Assembly: GCA_016841245.1 (NCBI GenBank)
Contig: JAENZN010000017.1
Coordinates: 1 to 64,000 of the forward strand
Direction of reading: 5' to 3'
DNA: 64,000 nt
Source: Syntrophomonas sp.
GTDB taxonomy: Bacteria; Bacillota; Syntrophomonadia; Syntrophomonadales; Syntrophomonadaceae
The notes below the pieces were generated by a model. The model was given only the letters and a program-made list of their open reading frames with translations, did no database searches and was not told the origin of the DNA. Positions 47,677 through 57,250 of this stretch are shown here, piece after piece. A program made the translations under genes and the position numbers. The stretch's first letter is position 1; each line of letters begins with the position of its first letter.

Positions 47677-48551
47677 TGATGAATGTAGCATATTATCCCG
47701 GGTGTTCACTGCATGGACTAGCTAAAGAATACGGCATCTCGGTTGAAGTAGCATGCAAACACCTGGGTATAAATTTAAAGGAAATTGAAGACTGGAACTG
47801 CTGTGGGGCCACTGCTGCCCATAGTCTGAATCATGAACTGACCATAAGCCTTAGTGCGCGCAACCTGGCTATTGCCAGGGATATGAAGATGAATAAAGTG
47901 CTGGCACCCTGTGCGGGATGCTTCAGCCGACTAAAAGGTGCTTCTTATGAACTTAGAAATAATAAGGCTTTGGCCGCTGAAGTAGGCGAGATTATTCAGG
48001 CTGAACCACCAGTAGAACCGGAGGTTAATAATTTACTGCAGTTTATTATGGAAGAACAGGGAATAGATGCTTTAAGGGCCAAGGTCGTAAAGCCCTTGCA
48101 GGGCTTAAAACTAGCGGCTTATTATGGCTGTTTACTGACCAGGCCCAAAGAAGTAGTGCAGTTTGATGATCCTGAACAGCCGGTATCCATGGATCTAATT
48201 CTTCAAGCTCTGGGGGCGGAGCCTGTAGTATGGGCTCATAAGGCAGAGTGTTGTGGTGGTGGATACGCGGCCAGCGATACCGATATAGTTATAGATTTGA
48301 GCGGGCAGATTCTGGAATCCGCCCAGATAGCAGGAGCGGATGCGATTGTGGTGGCCTGCCCCATGTGTGGTGTAAACCTGGATACCAGACAAGAGGCTAT
48401 TGCAGCCAAGAAAGGTAAAAAATATGATTTGCCGATAATATATCTTACCCAGTTAATGGGGATAGCCTTTGGGTATTCACCTGCGCAGTTGGGGCTTAAG
48501 CGACATCTCAATAGTCCCTTCCCCTTGCTGCAGAGTAAAGGGCTGTTATAG
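47676..48551 (+). CDS. hdrB: HdrB-like protein with canonical CCG motifs (second pair)
   Basis: A 291-aa catalytic subunit with C10, C42-C43-G and C79-x2-C82 in the first CCG domain, and C152, C192-C193-G and C228-x2-C231 in the second. The canonical motifs suggest a true heterodisulfide-reductase-type double cluster. Clostridia lack coenzyme M/B, so the natural disulfide or acceptor is unknown. Last gene of the five-gene operon. Confidence 0.92.
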   Translation: MMNVAYYPGCSLHGLAKEYGISVEVACKHLGINLKEIEDWNCCGATAAHSLNHELTISLSARNLAIARDMKMNKVLAPCAGCFSRLKGASYELRNNKALAAEVGEIIQAEPPVEPEVNNLLQFIMEEQGIDALRAKVVKPLQGLKLAAYYGCLLTRPKEVVQFDDPEQPVSMDLILQALGAEPVVWAHKAECCGGGYAASDTDIVIDLSGQILESAQIAGADAIVVACPMCGVNLDTRQEAIAAKKGKKYDLPIIYLTQLMGIAFGYSPAQLGLKRHLNSPFPLLQSKGLL

Positions 48552-48669
48552 GAAAATGGGCAAATTATTATGAAAGTGTGGAAAAAATCCAGGTAGATTT
48601 ATATAAGTGTGTTCAATGTAAACCTGATGTAATTTGTTGAATTCTAATGGTAAGAATGACCTGCATAAC

Positions 48670-48718
48670 AAAGGAGGTGAAAAAATGACTGACTAATCAT
48701 TACCTGAATTAGCCAGTC
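48670..48718 (+). promoter_or_regulatory. leader with a perfect ribosome site, three-codon frame and stem-loop
   Basis: AAAGGAGGTGAAAAA precedes ATG ACT GAC TAA (48685-48696). The codons lie within a hairpin: GACTGACTAA (48687-48696) pairs with TTAGCCAGTC (48709-48718) with one mismatch. It sits 98 bp before the CoA-transferase operon and could be an attenuator or the relic of a lost gene start. Confidence 0.45.
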
Positions 48719-48815
48719 CAATACAAACCACATTATCATTATATTCTTTTAGAGAAAAAGATAAAAACTATTACCCAAAAAAAATACCAGCCAAGTTAAA
48801 AAGGAGGGAAAGTCT

Positions 48816-49799
48816 TTGAACAAAAGCAAGCTTATCACCATGAAAGAAGCTGTTGAAAAATACACCTACGACGGCATGTACTTTGGGCATGGCGGATCAC
48901 TGCCGGTAGGGTCTGATTGTGTATCATTCTTTAGAGAAATGGTCAAAGCCGGAATAAAGGATATTGACTGTGCATCAGGCTGTAATACCCAGGGAACCAA
49001 CCTGTTGGCCGCAGTAGGCGGAATTAAACGGATAGAACTTGGATTTTCAGGATTAGAAGTATATGGTTTTGCTAATGGATTAAAAAGGGCAGTTGAAACC
49101 GGGAAAACCATTCTCGAAGACTATTCGAACGGTGCTATGCCCATCCGGATGATGGCGGGAGCATTGAACTGGCCGTTTGTACCTACATTTATGAATACCG
49201 GTTGCGATCAGCAGTGGGCATCAGCAGATGATCCCGAAAACTACCCCAACACTAAAAAAATACCCGAAATCACCGACCCATTCACCGGGAAAACATGTGG
49301 AGCATTCACTCCGATAAAACCTGATGTAGCAGCAATCCATGTAACTATGGCGGATATTTACGGTAATGCTATCATGCTGGGTACCGAATGGAACCGCTTT
49401 GAATTATCCCGCTGCTCCAAGAAGGTAATTCTTGTTGCTGACAAAATAGTGGACACCGGTGTTATGAGGCAGTATCCCAACCTGGTTAGAATTCCTTATA
49501 TAGTGACTGATGCGGTCGTATACGCTCCATATGGGGTATGGCCTGCATGCTCCACTGGTCTTTATGACAGCGATGAAGAACACATGTTCTACATGAACAA
49601 GATGCTCAAGACTGAGGAAGGCACCAATGAATATCTCGAAAAATTCGGCCAATATGGTGATGTCTGGGATTATGTAAACATGATCGGCCAGGAAAGAATC
49701 GACAAGATAACTAATACTGATACTGCGTTCTTGATGGATCCGTACAGACAATGGATTAAGACTGATGCGGAAATCAAGGAACTCTTGGAAAGGAGGTAA
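48816..49799 (+). CDS. CoA-transferase subunit A (glutaconate CoA-transferase family)
   Basis: A 327-aa alpha subunit of a two-subunit family I CoA-transferase. KLITMKEAVEKYTYDGMYFGHGG and the ALNWPFVPTFM segment fit the GctA-like group, whose members use glutaconate, 3-oxoacids or aromatic acids. TTG 48816 follows AAAAAGGAGGG. Works with the next gene, which starts 4 bases later. Confidence 0.88.
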   Translation: MNKSKLITMKEAVEKYTYDGMYFGHGGSLPVGSDCVSFFREMVKAGIKDIDCASGCNTQGTNLLAAVGGIKRIELGFSGLEVYGFANGLKRAVETGKTILEDYSNGAMPIRMMAGALNWPFVPTFMNTGCDQQWASADDPENYPNTKKIPEITDPFTGKTCGAFTPIKPDVAAIHVTMADIYGNAIMLGTEWNRFELSRCSKKVILVADKIVDTGVMRQYPNLVRIPYIVTDAVVYAPYGVWPACSTGLYDSDEEHMFYMNKMLKTEEGTNEYLEKFGQYGDVWDYVNMIGQERIDKITNTDTAFLMDPYRQWIKTDAEIKELLERR

Positions 49800-49803
49800 G
49801 ACC

Positions 49804-50601
49804 ATGGATTATACAAGACAAGAAATGATGGCAATTGCAACCGGTAGGGAATTTAAAGACGGTGAACTGGCAATATTCGGGGTTGGCCTCAGTATGCTGG
49901 CAGGATTCTTTGCCCAGAAAAATCATGCTCCGAATCTGATGGCATTTACTGAAGGCGGAGTTTATGGATCCACTCCAGTAGGCGGACTGCCCTGGGGGAT
50001 AGAGGATAACCGGATATCTGCTAATGCGGTCAGCTTTACCAATGGTATTGACGCGCTGGGATTCCTGGTGGCCTCGGGAAGAGTTGACAATGCGGTTATC
50101 GGTGCTGCTGAAGTTGATAAATACGGTAATGTTAACACCACCGGCATATGGGCGGAAGGCACCGATCCATGGAAGGTCGGTAAATATACACTTCCCAGAG
50201 TAAGGTTGAACGGTTCCGGCGGTGCTAATGAGATTGCTACCGGTGCCAAGAAATACCTGCTTATGGTTACTCATGAGAGAAAGAGATTTAATGAAAAAGT
50301 ATCTTATATTTCCTCACCAGGATACCTGGATGGTGGGAATGCTCGTGACAAATATGGATTTCCAGGAGGAGGACCTTCTGCAATGATTACCACTCTGGGA
50401 ATTCTCAGACCGGACCCGGTTACTAAAGAGTTTATTCTCACCGGTTATTATCCTTTCTCATCTATAGAGGAAGTTAAAGAAAATACTGGCTGGGATCTCA
50501 AAGTAGCCCCGGATGCGCAAGTCATTCCTGAGCCTACGGAAAAGGAACTGGAGAACCTCAGAGCAGTAGACGTAACTGGTTCACTTAGAAAAAAGAAATA
50601 G
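49804..50601 (+). CDS. CoA-transferase subunit B
   Basis: A 265-aa beta subunit. ATG 49804 follows AAAGGAGGT. GVGLSMLAGFFAQK, then FTEGGVYGSTP with the candidate catalytic Glu (about residue 48), and GSGGANEIATGAKKY. The pair would activate a carboxylic acid with CoA from another acyl-CoA. The position next to a CstA-type transporter suggests uptake and activation of the same acid. Confidence 0.88.
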   Translation: MDYTRQEMMAIATGREFKDGELAIFGVGLSMLAGFFAQKNHAPNLMAFTEGGVYGSTPVGGLPWGIEDNRISANAVSFTNGIDALGFLVASGRVDNAVIGAAEVDKYGNVNTTGIWAEGTDPWKVGKYTLPRVRLNGSGGANEIATGAKKYLLMVTHERKRFNEKVSYISSPGYLDGGNARDKYGFPGGGPSAMITTLGILRPDPVTKEFILTGYYPFSSIEEVKENTGWDLKVAPDAQVIPEPTEKELENLRAVDVTGSLRKKK

Positions 50602-50902
50602 TATTTTTGATTAAGGTATCGTCAGGGGAGTAAAGCATGTATATAGGCTGTATATGTCTATTAAACATGCTTTACATAATTACTCTTGGGGTGGCAAATG
50701 GGTGCTAAGGTTTCCCCGTTTTTATTTAGCAAGATAAGTTCTTATTGTCACAATCAAAGGAAATAGTAAAGGAGGGGAGACGGAGGGTAGGATGCAATCG
50801 TATTGAGTCGTGAAATGGTTAAGCTTGGTAAAAATAATCTTAATCTAATTTCTCATTATTAATACACAAAAGTCTAACTTTATTAGTAGAGGAGGAAATG
50901 AG
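50602..50902. other. spacer with hairpin between CoA-transferase and CstA genes
   Basis: GTAAAGCATGT (50630-50640) and ACATGCTTTAC (50665-50675) form a perfect 11-bp inverted repeat with a 24-nt loop, without a T-run. A purine-rich segment GGAGGGGAGACGGAGGG lies near 50772. No gene seen. Confidence 0.5.
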
Positions 50903-52555
50903 TTGACTACTACATCACTAACACTCATAGGGCTAGCAATATGGATACTGGGATTTTTTACCATTGCCGGTTATCTGCAAAAAGTATATTTTAAATACAA
51001 ACCAGGCCGGCCAGTTCCGGCAATTGAACTACGGGATGACGTGGATTTTTACCCAGCCAATCCGATAACCCTGTTTGGTGACCACTGGGCATCAATAGCC
51101 GGCGGATCACCTTTGGCTGGTGGTGCAACTGGTGTAATGTGGGGTTGGTTACCCGCTTTCTTGTATATTACCGTGGGTAACATATTCTTAGGTTCACCCC
51201 ATGACTATGCTACTATGCATTTATCTATGCGGAAGCAAGGGATGACCATCGGGGGTCTTATAACGGAGCTAATCAGTACCAGGTCCGGAAAGATGGGCGT
51301 AGTTCTAGGTTGGTTGACTATTTCGGCGTTTGTGGCAGTTTTCCTAAGCTCGTTAGCTAATCTTTTCGAAGCCACACCGGAATTGACTCTTCCAACAATT
51401 GCCTTCACGGTCAGCGGGGTTATCATGGGCTTTCTGATTTATAAAGCTGGCTGGCCGGTTATGAGGGCTACTATCCTTGGAATAATTATCGTGGCTGCGG
51501 CTGTATATTATGGCCTGCAATACCCGATACACTTATCGCATAACGTATGGTTTGCCATTTTTGTAATTTATCCGATAATATCGGCCTCCATACCGGCTTG
51601 GATGTTAGTCGAACCCAGAAACTTCCTGAATTTCGTCTTCATGTGCGTGGGTGCGTTGGTACTATTGGTAGGTTGTGTTGCTGGCAATCTTCCCATTCTA
51701 TTGCCCAGTGTTATCGCTAACACCCCAAAGGGGCCTCTATGGCCGATGTTGTTCCTGACTATATCATGCGGTGCTTTGACCGGGATGCATTCATTCTGGA
51801 CTACGGGATATACCTCCAGAAGAATACCTGATGAAAAATTTGTACGCCTCATAGGCTATGGCGGAGAAGTATTGGAAGGACTGACGGCATTCGTAGCTTT
51901 AGCTTCTGCTGCAGTCTTGCCTTTGGCTGTCTATACGGAAGTTATCGGCAATGGGTGGATATTTATCCTCCAGAGCGGGTATGCACAAATTGCCGGAAAT
52001 GTATTCACGTTTATTTCCCATGACGCTTGGTTAGTCTGGGGCGGATTGCTCGGTAGCATATTCATGATAACAACCCTGGAATCCGGTGGTAGAAATATGA
52101 GAGTATTCTTGATGGAACTTTACACCATGGCGACTAAAAAACCGATTGGCCCTGCAGCGCAGACCCCTGCCAAGTGGGGAGCAGCAACAATTTCCCTGGC
52201 GTGGTGCGGAGCATTGGCACTGTCCGGTGCTTGGTTCTATATATGGGTACTTTTCCCTGCCCTTTCTAGTCTTCTGGCAGTAATGTCCTTTATGACGATT
52301 ATCATTTGGCTGAAGCTAGTTAGCAGACCTACCGGGTACTTTTGGTTTGCATTAATCTTTACCACAGTTGTCATAGCAATACCGGGAGCGTGTTACCTTA
52401 GCTGGACCTATATAGTTCAAGGAATGTATCATTTGGCTTGGATACCTTTGCTTGCCATTGTTCTGACCGCATTCTTCTATCTGGACTTCTTTAAGAAGAA
52501 AAATGCCATTACGGATAAAGACATCGCTTTGGCTACCGCTGAGGAAGACGCGTAA
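50903..52555 (+). CDS. CstA-family (carbon starvation) membrane transporter
   Basis: A 550-aa protein with about 14-16 membrane helices. The segment FGDHWASIAGGSPLAGG and TISCGALTGMHSFW match CstA/BtsT, which import pyruvate or peptides. It is shorter than the 690-700 aa of E. coli CstA. TTG 50903 after GAGGAGGAA. Placed after the CoA-transferase genes, it may import the acid they activate. Confidence 0.88.
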   Translation: MTTTSLTLIGLAIWILGFFTIAGYLQKVYFKYKPGRPVPAIELRDDVDFYPANPITLFGDHWASIAGGSPLAGGATGVMWGWLPAFLYITVGNIFLGSPHDYATMHLSMRKQGMTIGGLITELISTRSGKMGVVLGWLTISAFVAVFLSSLANLFEATPELTLPTIAFTVSGVIMGFLIYKAGWPVMRATILGIIIVAAAVYYGLQYPIHLSHNVWFAIFVIYPIISASIPAWMLVEPRNFLNFVFMCVGALVLLVGCVAGNLPILLPSVIANTPKGPLWPMLFLTISCGALTGMHSFWTTGYTSRRIPDEKFVRLIGYGGEVLEGLTAFVALASAAVLPLAVYTEVIGNGWIFILQSGYAQIAGNVFTFISHDAWLVWGGLLGSIFMITTLESGGRNMRVFLMELYTMATKKPIGPAAQTPAKWGAATISLAWCGALALSGAWFYIWVLFPALSSLLAVMSFMTIIIWLKLVSRPTGYFWFALIFTTVVIAIPGACYLSWTYIVQGMYHLAWIPLLAIVLTAFFYLDFFKKKNAITDKDIALATAEEDA

Positions 52556-52867
52556 TAAGTAGGAAACTTTAAAATACTAAAGAGCAGTTATTATATCGAA
52601 ACAAGTAATACCAAGAGGGGTTGGCCGGGAGAAGAAGACTTCTTCCGGCCGGAACCACATATACACATGGAGATAGAGAACGTTCACTAATTTGGCAAGT
52701 ATGTACCATAGTTGCTATAATGTAATTAGGCTGGCACTCGGTACGGCTGTTGCTGTGCCGATAAGAAGCCAGCTGGAAAGATGGGTGACCAAACCCAGGA
52801 AGATATAGCCTTCTTCGTTGCGTTTAAGGCTTTAGTTGTAATAATAAAATGGAGGTGCTTTTATAAT
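52556..52867. other. spacer with strong GC-rich hairpin
   Basis: GGCCGGGAGAAG pairs with CTTCTTCCGGCC (about 52623-52650) around AAGA. No T-run, so not a plain terminator. The remaining 200 bases show no gene; the winged-helix gene starts at its end. Confidence 0.5.
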
Positions 52868-53128
52868 ATGGGAAATCAAGAATTAACATTGGTTAAGAGA
52901 CTTTATCTGGACTCTCTAAAGGATGGTGCTAAAGAATCGGGTGAACTGACCAGCCTAGTGCGCGACAAACTTACTGAAATGAAAGGTGGTAATAATCCGG
53001 TTGGTGCAACGGCAAGATCCCAGGCAGTGTTGGATGAACTCGTAAAGGATGGCTATATTGTTGTAGTATCGAAGAAGCTGTTCGGAGGCAAAAAATACGA
53101 CATAACAGACAAAGGCAGAAATGCATAA
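52868..53128 (+). CDS. small winged-helix-like protein
   Basis: An 86-aa protein starting at ATG 52868 after GGAGGTG. Helices around KRLYLDSLKDGAKESGEL and ARSQAVLDELVKDGYIVV, followed by a beta wing (KKYDITDKGR), look like a winged-helix DNA-binding domain without further parts. It overlaps the protease gene by 8 bases, so the two probably act together. Confidence 0.65.
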   Translation: MGNQELTLVKRLYLDSLKDGAKESGELTSLVRDKLTEMKGGNNPVGATARSQAVLDELVKDGYIVVVSKKLFGGKKYDITDKGRNA

Positions 53129-54074
53129 TCCGGAATTAACTGGCCTATACAAACAATTGTCCAAGCTGGAAAAAAATTTAGATAGGATTCAGGCGTTTCA
53201 AGACAAGGGGTGTGCAGTAGAAAGCTCGGTTGGCGAGGCATACCTGGAACTTAGGGACACGGGAGCCTATCTTAAAAGAGTCCAAGAGGTAAAGAATACA
53301 AAACTAGACGAAGAATTGGCAGAAATAGCTGAGAAGTATCAAAATCTACAAGTGAAATTTCAATCTATTGCAGATGAAGTTAATGTGCATGACCAAGGTA
53401 TGGTCATGGCAAGCAGTAACACTATTCCTGATTTCTTTTACCGTATTACTAGTCGCAATCGAGCAATGTGGAAATTTTATGAAATAATAGCCACTGTTTT
53501 TGGGGTGGGAATGATCGGGTTCACTTTATTAAGTATTACCTATTACCTTATCGTTGGGAACATTCCATTTAGTCAATTTACCGATGGAGTAATATCGGGA
53601 ATAAATGCTTTGATATTTGTGATTGGTATTGTTCTAGGATTGTGCGTGCATGAATTTGCTCACGCTATTGTTCTGGCTAATAACGGGATCAGAATCAAGC
53701 GTATCGGTACCATGGCCGGCTCCATGGTAGGTGGGTTTGTAGAAGCTGACGAGATTACTTTTATGCAAGCAGAACCAGTAGTACACTTAAGGTTTAACGC
53801 GTCTAGCATCGGAACTAATGCCATGGTGGCCGTAGTGTTGGTTTTGGTTGGACTTTTAGCATCTTCCCAGCTGTTATTATTTCTGGCATTGGGTAATTTG
53901 TTTTTTGGCTTTATTAACTCCTTTCCCATTAGTCCGCTGGATGGCGGATGGGTATACGAGGATTTAATCAAATTGTATCTTGATAGCAAAATAGTAAAGG
54001 GGATTTTTACCTCAGTACCATTTGGTTTTTTTATACTATGGATTATTCTTTTTATACGTAATGCTCTCTTATAG
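53121..54074 (+). CDS. M50-type membrane metalloprotease (site-2 protease family)
   Basis: A 317-aa intramembrane protease homologue. A coiled-coil N-terminal part (about 1-95), then about six membrane helices with the zinc motif H177-E-F-A-H181 and the third ligand D274 in SPLDGG. S2P-type proteases cut membrane-bound regulators. The coiled-coil extension and the overlapping small winged-helix gene suggest a dedicated signalling pair. Substrate unknown. Confidence 0.85.
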   Translation: MHNPELTGLYKQLSKLEKNLDRIQAFQDKGCAVESSVGEAYLELRDTGAYLKRVQEVKNTKLDEELAEIAEKYQNLQVKFQSIADEVNVHDQGMVMASSNTIPDFFYRITSRNRAMWKFYEIIATVFGVGMIGFTLLSITYYLIVGNIPFSQFTDGVISGINALIFVIGIVLGLCVHEFAHAIVLANNGIRIKRIGTMAGSMVGGFVEADEITFMQAEPVVHLRFNASSIGTNAMVAVVLVLVGLLASSQLLLFLALGNLFFGFINSFPISPLDGGWVYEDLIKLYLDSKIVKGIFTSVPFGFFILWIILFIRNALL

Positions 54075-54768
54075 TATTCAATGGTTGTTGGTCATTTATA
54101 ACTAATTTAAGGGGTATTAATCAAACAAATAAGGCTGCTGTAATTCTTCGAGTAGGATCGATGAATTCCGAATATTGGTTCGGATAAGCGGGCATACGCA
54201 ACGTGAAGGTTTCTTTTTGACAAGTCTTTATTAATTGATATCATCTGTAATTTAGCAAGGATGTTTGGAACTTTTATAGTGCGGTTTGACTTGCGGGGAG
54301 CCAAAGAAGGAAGGCCAGCAGCAATTAACCAAAATGATAGCTCATAGGGATATTGACTGTCATGGATATTTTTGTTTTCCCATAAAGGTTGAGATTATGG
54401 GATTTCAATTATAGGCCATTTTAATTTAGATTAATGATACGATTATTTTGATAAACACCCGCCGCAAACTCATAATTTTTTGAGTTAGGCGGGTGTATTA
54501 TCCAGAGACAATAAGTATAGCTTTAAATTGGTTTTGTGATCATATAATATGGTTAAATTACTGGAGCTCAATTTGAAGTAAATAATGGATGAAAGGGTTG
54601 ATAAACTGTTTGCAGGAAATACAGTTATTAATTTGCAAAACTTTAGTATATTAACGCATCAAAGAATAGAAAATAATAAAAGGATATTGAAAATATTGGG
54701 ATATGGAACAAGCTTGATAAGAGATATAAAAATAATAAATAGTTAATTTATTTGAGGAGTTGATTTAT
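54075..54768. other. gene-free region with a long hairpin
   Basis: About 690 bases without a supported gene. ACACCCGCC pairs with GGCGGGTGT at 54455-54496 with an inner AACTCA/TGAGTT stem; the loop is T-rich but there is no T-tail. Otherwise AT-rich and featureless. Confidence 0.5.
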
Positions 54769-55341
54769 TTGTATGCATTGATGGCTCTAATCGCGTGTGC
54801 ACTCATTGCCTATATGTTACTAAATAACAAAAATATGAAAACCTATAATCATTTTATGAAAAGAAAAAAAAGGCTTGAGCAATCGATTGATTTCTTTAAT
54901 GCAACAGAAAAATATGTAAATCAAAATGTGATAATTGCCATAAATCAGGAAGAAGAAAAGATTTGCGTAAGCACTATGAAAAAGGGCAGCCCAGTTCCTT
55001 TAGTGTATAATTTTAATGAGATAGTCTCCTGTGAAATTATTGAATATGCAGTTACGAACGATAGTACTTCGATAAATAATCAGAGGAACCAAGGAGTAGC
55101 TATTGTTTTAGCTGACAGTGTTGAAAAGGTAATCGGCAATATATCAGGAAAGGCTGCGGGAGACAGAATTAACCGAATTGATTTAAAAATATCATTTAAA
55201 GATTCACGAAACCCCTTTGTTTTGGCTAATTTCTTATTTTGGGAAGTTAGTAAAAATAGCGAGGAGTATCAAACTGCATCAAAAGATGTTTCCCATTGGT
55301 ATAGTAAAATTGATGACATTATTAAAAAGAGAGAGAACTAA
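54769..55341 (+). CDS. membrane-anchored protein of unknown function
   Basis: A 190-aa protein from TTG 54769, 9 nt after GAGGAG. One N-terminal membrane helix (about 1-20, YALMALIACALIAYMLL), then a soluble domain with EEKICVSTMKKGSPVPLVYNFNEIVSCEI and a region resembling bacterial PH-like domains. I do not recognise it further. Lys/Asn-rich with AT-biased codons, so perhaps recently acquired. Confidence 0.6.
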   Translation: MYALMALIACALIAYMLLNNKNMKTYNHFMKRKKRLEQSIDFFNATEKYVNQNVIIAINQEEEKICVSTMKKGSPVPLVYNFNEIVSCEIIEYAVTNDSTSINNQRNQGVAIVLADSVEKVIGNISGKAAGDRINRIDLKISFKDSRNPFVLANFLFWEVSKNSEEYQTASKDVSHWYSKIDDIIKKREN

Positions 55342-56176
55342 ATTAGATTATTATTAAATATTCAGAATGGGGGCGGTTATCCCTGGCAGTGACATATAGT
55401 ACTTACCTGTAGAGGCTGTTCCACCAAGCGTCAATATGTCCGCAAGGCATCTAGTTCAGGTTGCGTTGCTGACCGTGCCAGCGGATAACTTGGTACCCCA
55501 CGGCGCCTCGGTGATACTTCTACCCGGCGTAACGATACAGCGGCCAAATACATTTCGATTAGTGCCTACTTCACCGAACCATCACGCCGAAGGGGTCTAA
55601 TGCTATACCTTTAATTTTAGTCGTCTTAAGCTTCACATCTCCCGATGTCGTTATAGTCAGGGTAAGCTCGTAATTACCGGAACCATACCCCGGCCGAACC
55701 TCGGTTCGGCTACGCAATGACCGAACAATTTCCTTAATACATATTGAATAGCCCATTAATTTAGGTGTATAATTTTTTCGGGATGTGCTTCGCAACTCCT
55801 TACTTGGTGTTTTATATTTAGCAACTTAATTTTAGTAAGCGGCTGTGTCCGGACGCTATTCTAATGTAAAAAATTATTGTACTATGTCCTGTTCTCCATT
55901 GGTGAGTCTGCTGTTTACTGATCCAGATACTCATTGAGTCATTGCTCTACGCAATGACTCATTTATAATTCATTAGATTATATTATTACAGTAGGTTTGC
56001 AGCGATATATACTTACTGTAGATAATTAGCAGCAATTGAGTCTGGTGCTTCACCGATTGCCATATACGATACAGATTTACAATCTTTTGGGCTTGAGAAT
56101 TACGCTATATTATACCAGTCAAATTCACAAGCTAACTGATTGACTCTGCGTTCTAATTCTGCTGCCATATTTTTGT
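55342..56176. other. gene-free region with GC-rich remnant
   Basis: About 835 bases. The part 55400-55560 is clearly more GC-rich than its surroundings. A 74-codon minus-strand frame (55571-55795) ends in KLKTTKIKGIALDPFGVMV, which loosely recalls the C-terminal part of DUF4179/DUF5643 anti-sigma-like proteins and breaks off at a stop. It is probably a decayed gene piece on the minus strand; not called as a gene. Confidence 0.4.
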
Positions 56177-57250
56177 TTATATAAGGAACAATATAACAAA
56201 CATTATCCCCATTACTATCAGTCCTAGAGGAGTTCCTAATTTAGCCCACTCTTTACTTGTTATTCTTAGCCTGGAAGCACTTATAATATTGGGAATATTA
56301 CCTGGAATCAACATACCACCACTTATTAACAATCCCATCAATATAGCTGTGATAGTTGCATCGCCCATGGAGTTGCTGAGTTCTGCAGCACACAGGGTAG
56401 CATTATCCAGTACTGCAGATATCATATTGATCCAATATAATATCTGGGGGCTAAGCCCTAAGATATAGGCTTCTATCAAGGGTTCAAATCCCTCTCCCAG
56501 GAACACCAGAGCCATAACGAATAAATACACTTTTAAGGCCCGGATGATGATACTCGTCCAGGTATCTTCTTCCATCGGCTCATCCTCAATTAGAGCATCG
56601 TCTATGGCCTGTGGCTCGGAAGTCATGGCTGTCTGAAAATCAACACCATTTTGCCTGGCAACTTTTGCCGTGTAGATACCTGCCAGAGCTGTGAAGAATA
56701 CTACCAGAGGGATAATATATTTAGCCAGCAGATAGAACAAATAGAAAAAGCTTTCATCCAGCTTGGAAACAGCAATAGTTGCTAGCGGTTCTCCCACCGG
56801 TGTAAGTGTTGCTCCTAAGCCGATGGCAAAACAGGCTAGAATGCAGACCACTATTTTCTGCTGTCGTTTCAAAGGCAGCAAGGTAATAACCTCAACCAGT
56901 ATAATTGATGCCACAATGGCGGTTATCACACTTGAAAGCAAACCCAGTATTAATACAACCCCTGATACAGCTGCCGCTACCGGAATTCTCTGCAGCAATT
57001 TATTCATCAGGTTAGAGAACTGATCTTGAAGTAAGAAGAACATAACTCCGGCAACCAGTACAACAGAAGCAATCATTATCGGTTCATGCAAAGCTTCCAA
57101 CACCAGTTCGGAACAAATTTTTCCCGAAATAAAGCATGCAAGAATCCCCATCACAAACAGGAATGGTTCTAAATTTTCTTCGACTTTCTTTATCAAAAAA
57201 GGCAAAGCCAACACTAGAAGCAGTATTACGGTAAGTCCAGCAATAACCAA
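56177..57250 (-). CDS. DUF1646 family membrane transporter
   Basis: A 357-aa protein with about 10 membrane helices. GLGATLTPVGEPLATI and the C-terminal GNIPNIISASRL are the paired motifs of the DUF1646/ion-transporter superfamily, whose members resemble Na+/H+ antiporters. A hydrophilic acidic loop (about 213-235) lies in the middle. TTG 57250 is the likely start, close to an AGAAGGGAAG site. It is the only minus-strand gene in the 42-62 kb island. Confidence 0.8.
   Translation of the reverse strand: MVIAGLTVILLLVLALPFLIKKVEENLEPFLFVMGILACFISGKICSELVLEALHEPIMIASVVLVAGVMFFLLQDQFSNLMNKLLQRIPVAAAVSGVVLILGLLSSVITAIVASIILVEVITLLPLKRQQKIVVCILACFAIGLGATLTPVGEPLATIAVSKLDESFFYLFYLLAKYIIPLVVFFTALAGIYTAKVARQNGVDFQTAMTSEPQAIDDALIEDEPMEEDTWTSIIIRALKVYLFVMALVFLGEGFEPLIEAYILGLSPQILYWINMISAVLDNATLCAAELSNSMGDATITAILMGLLISGGMLIPGNIPNIISASRLRITSKEWAKLGTPLGLIVMGIMFVILFLI

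Noticed and set aside
50693-50709. TGGCAA...TGCT resembling a sigma-54 promoter before the CstA gene
   Set aside because: The distance between GG and GC is 9 instead of 10 bases and the -12 element is TGCT, so it does not fit; the two real promoters in the window are far better.
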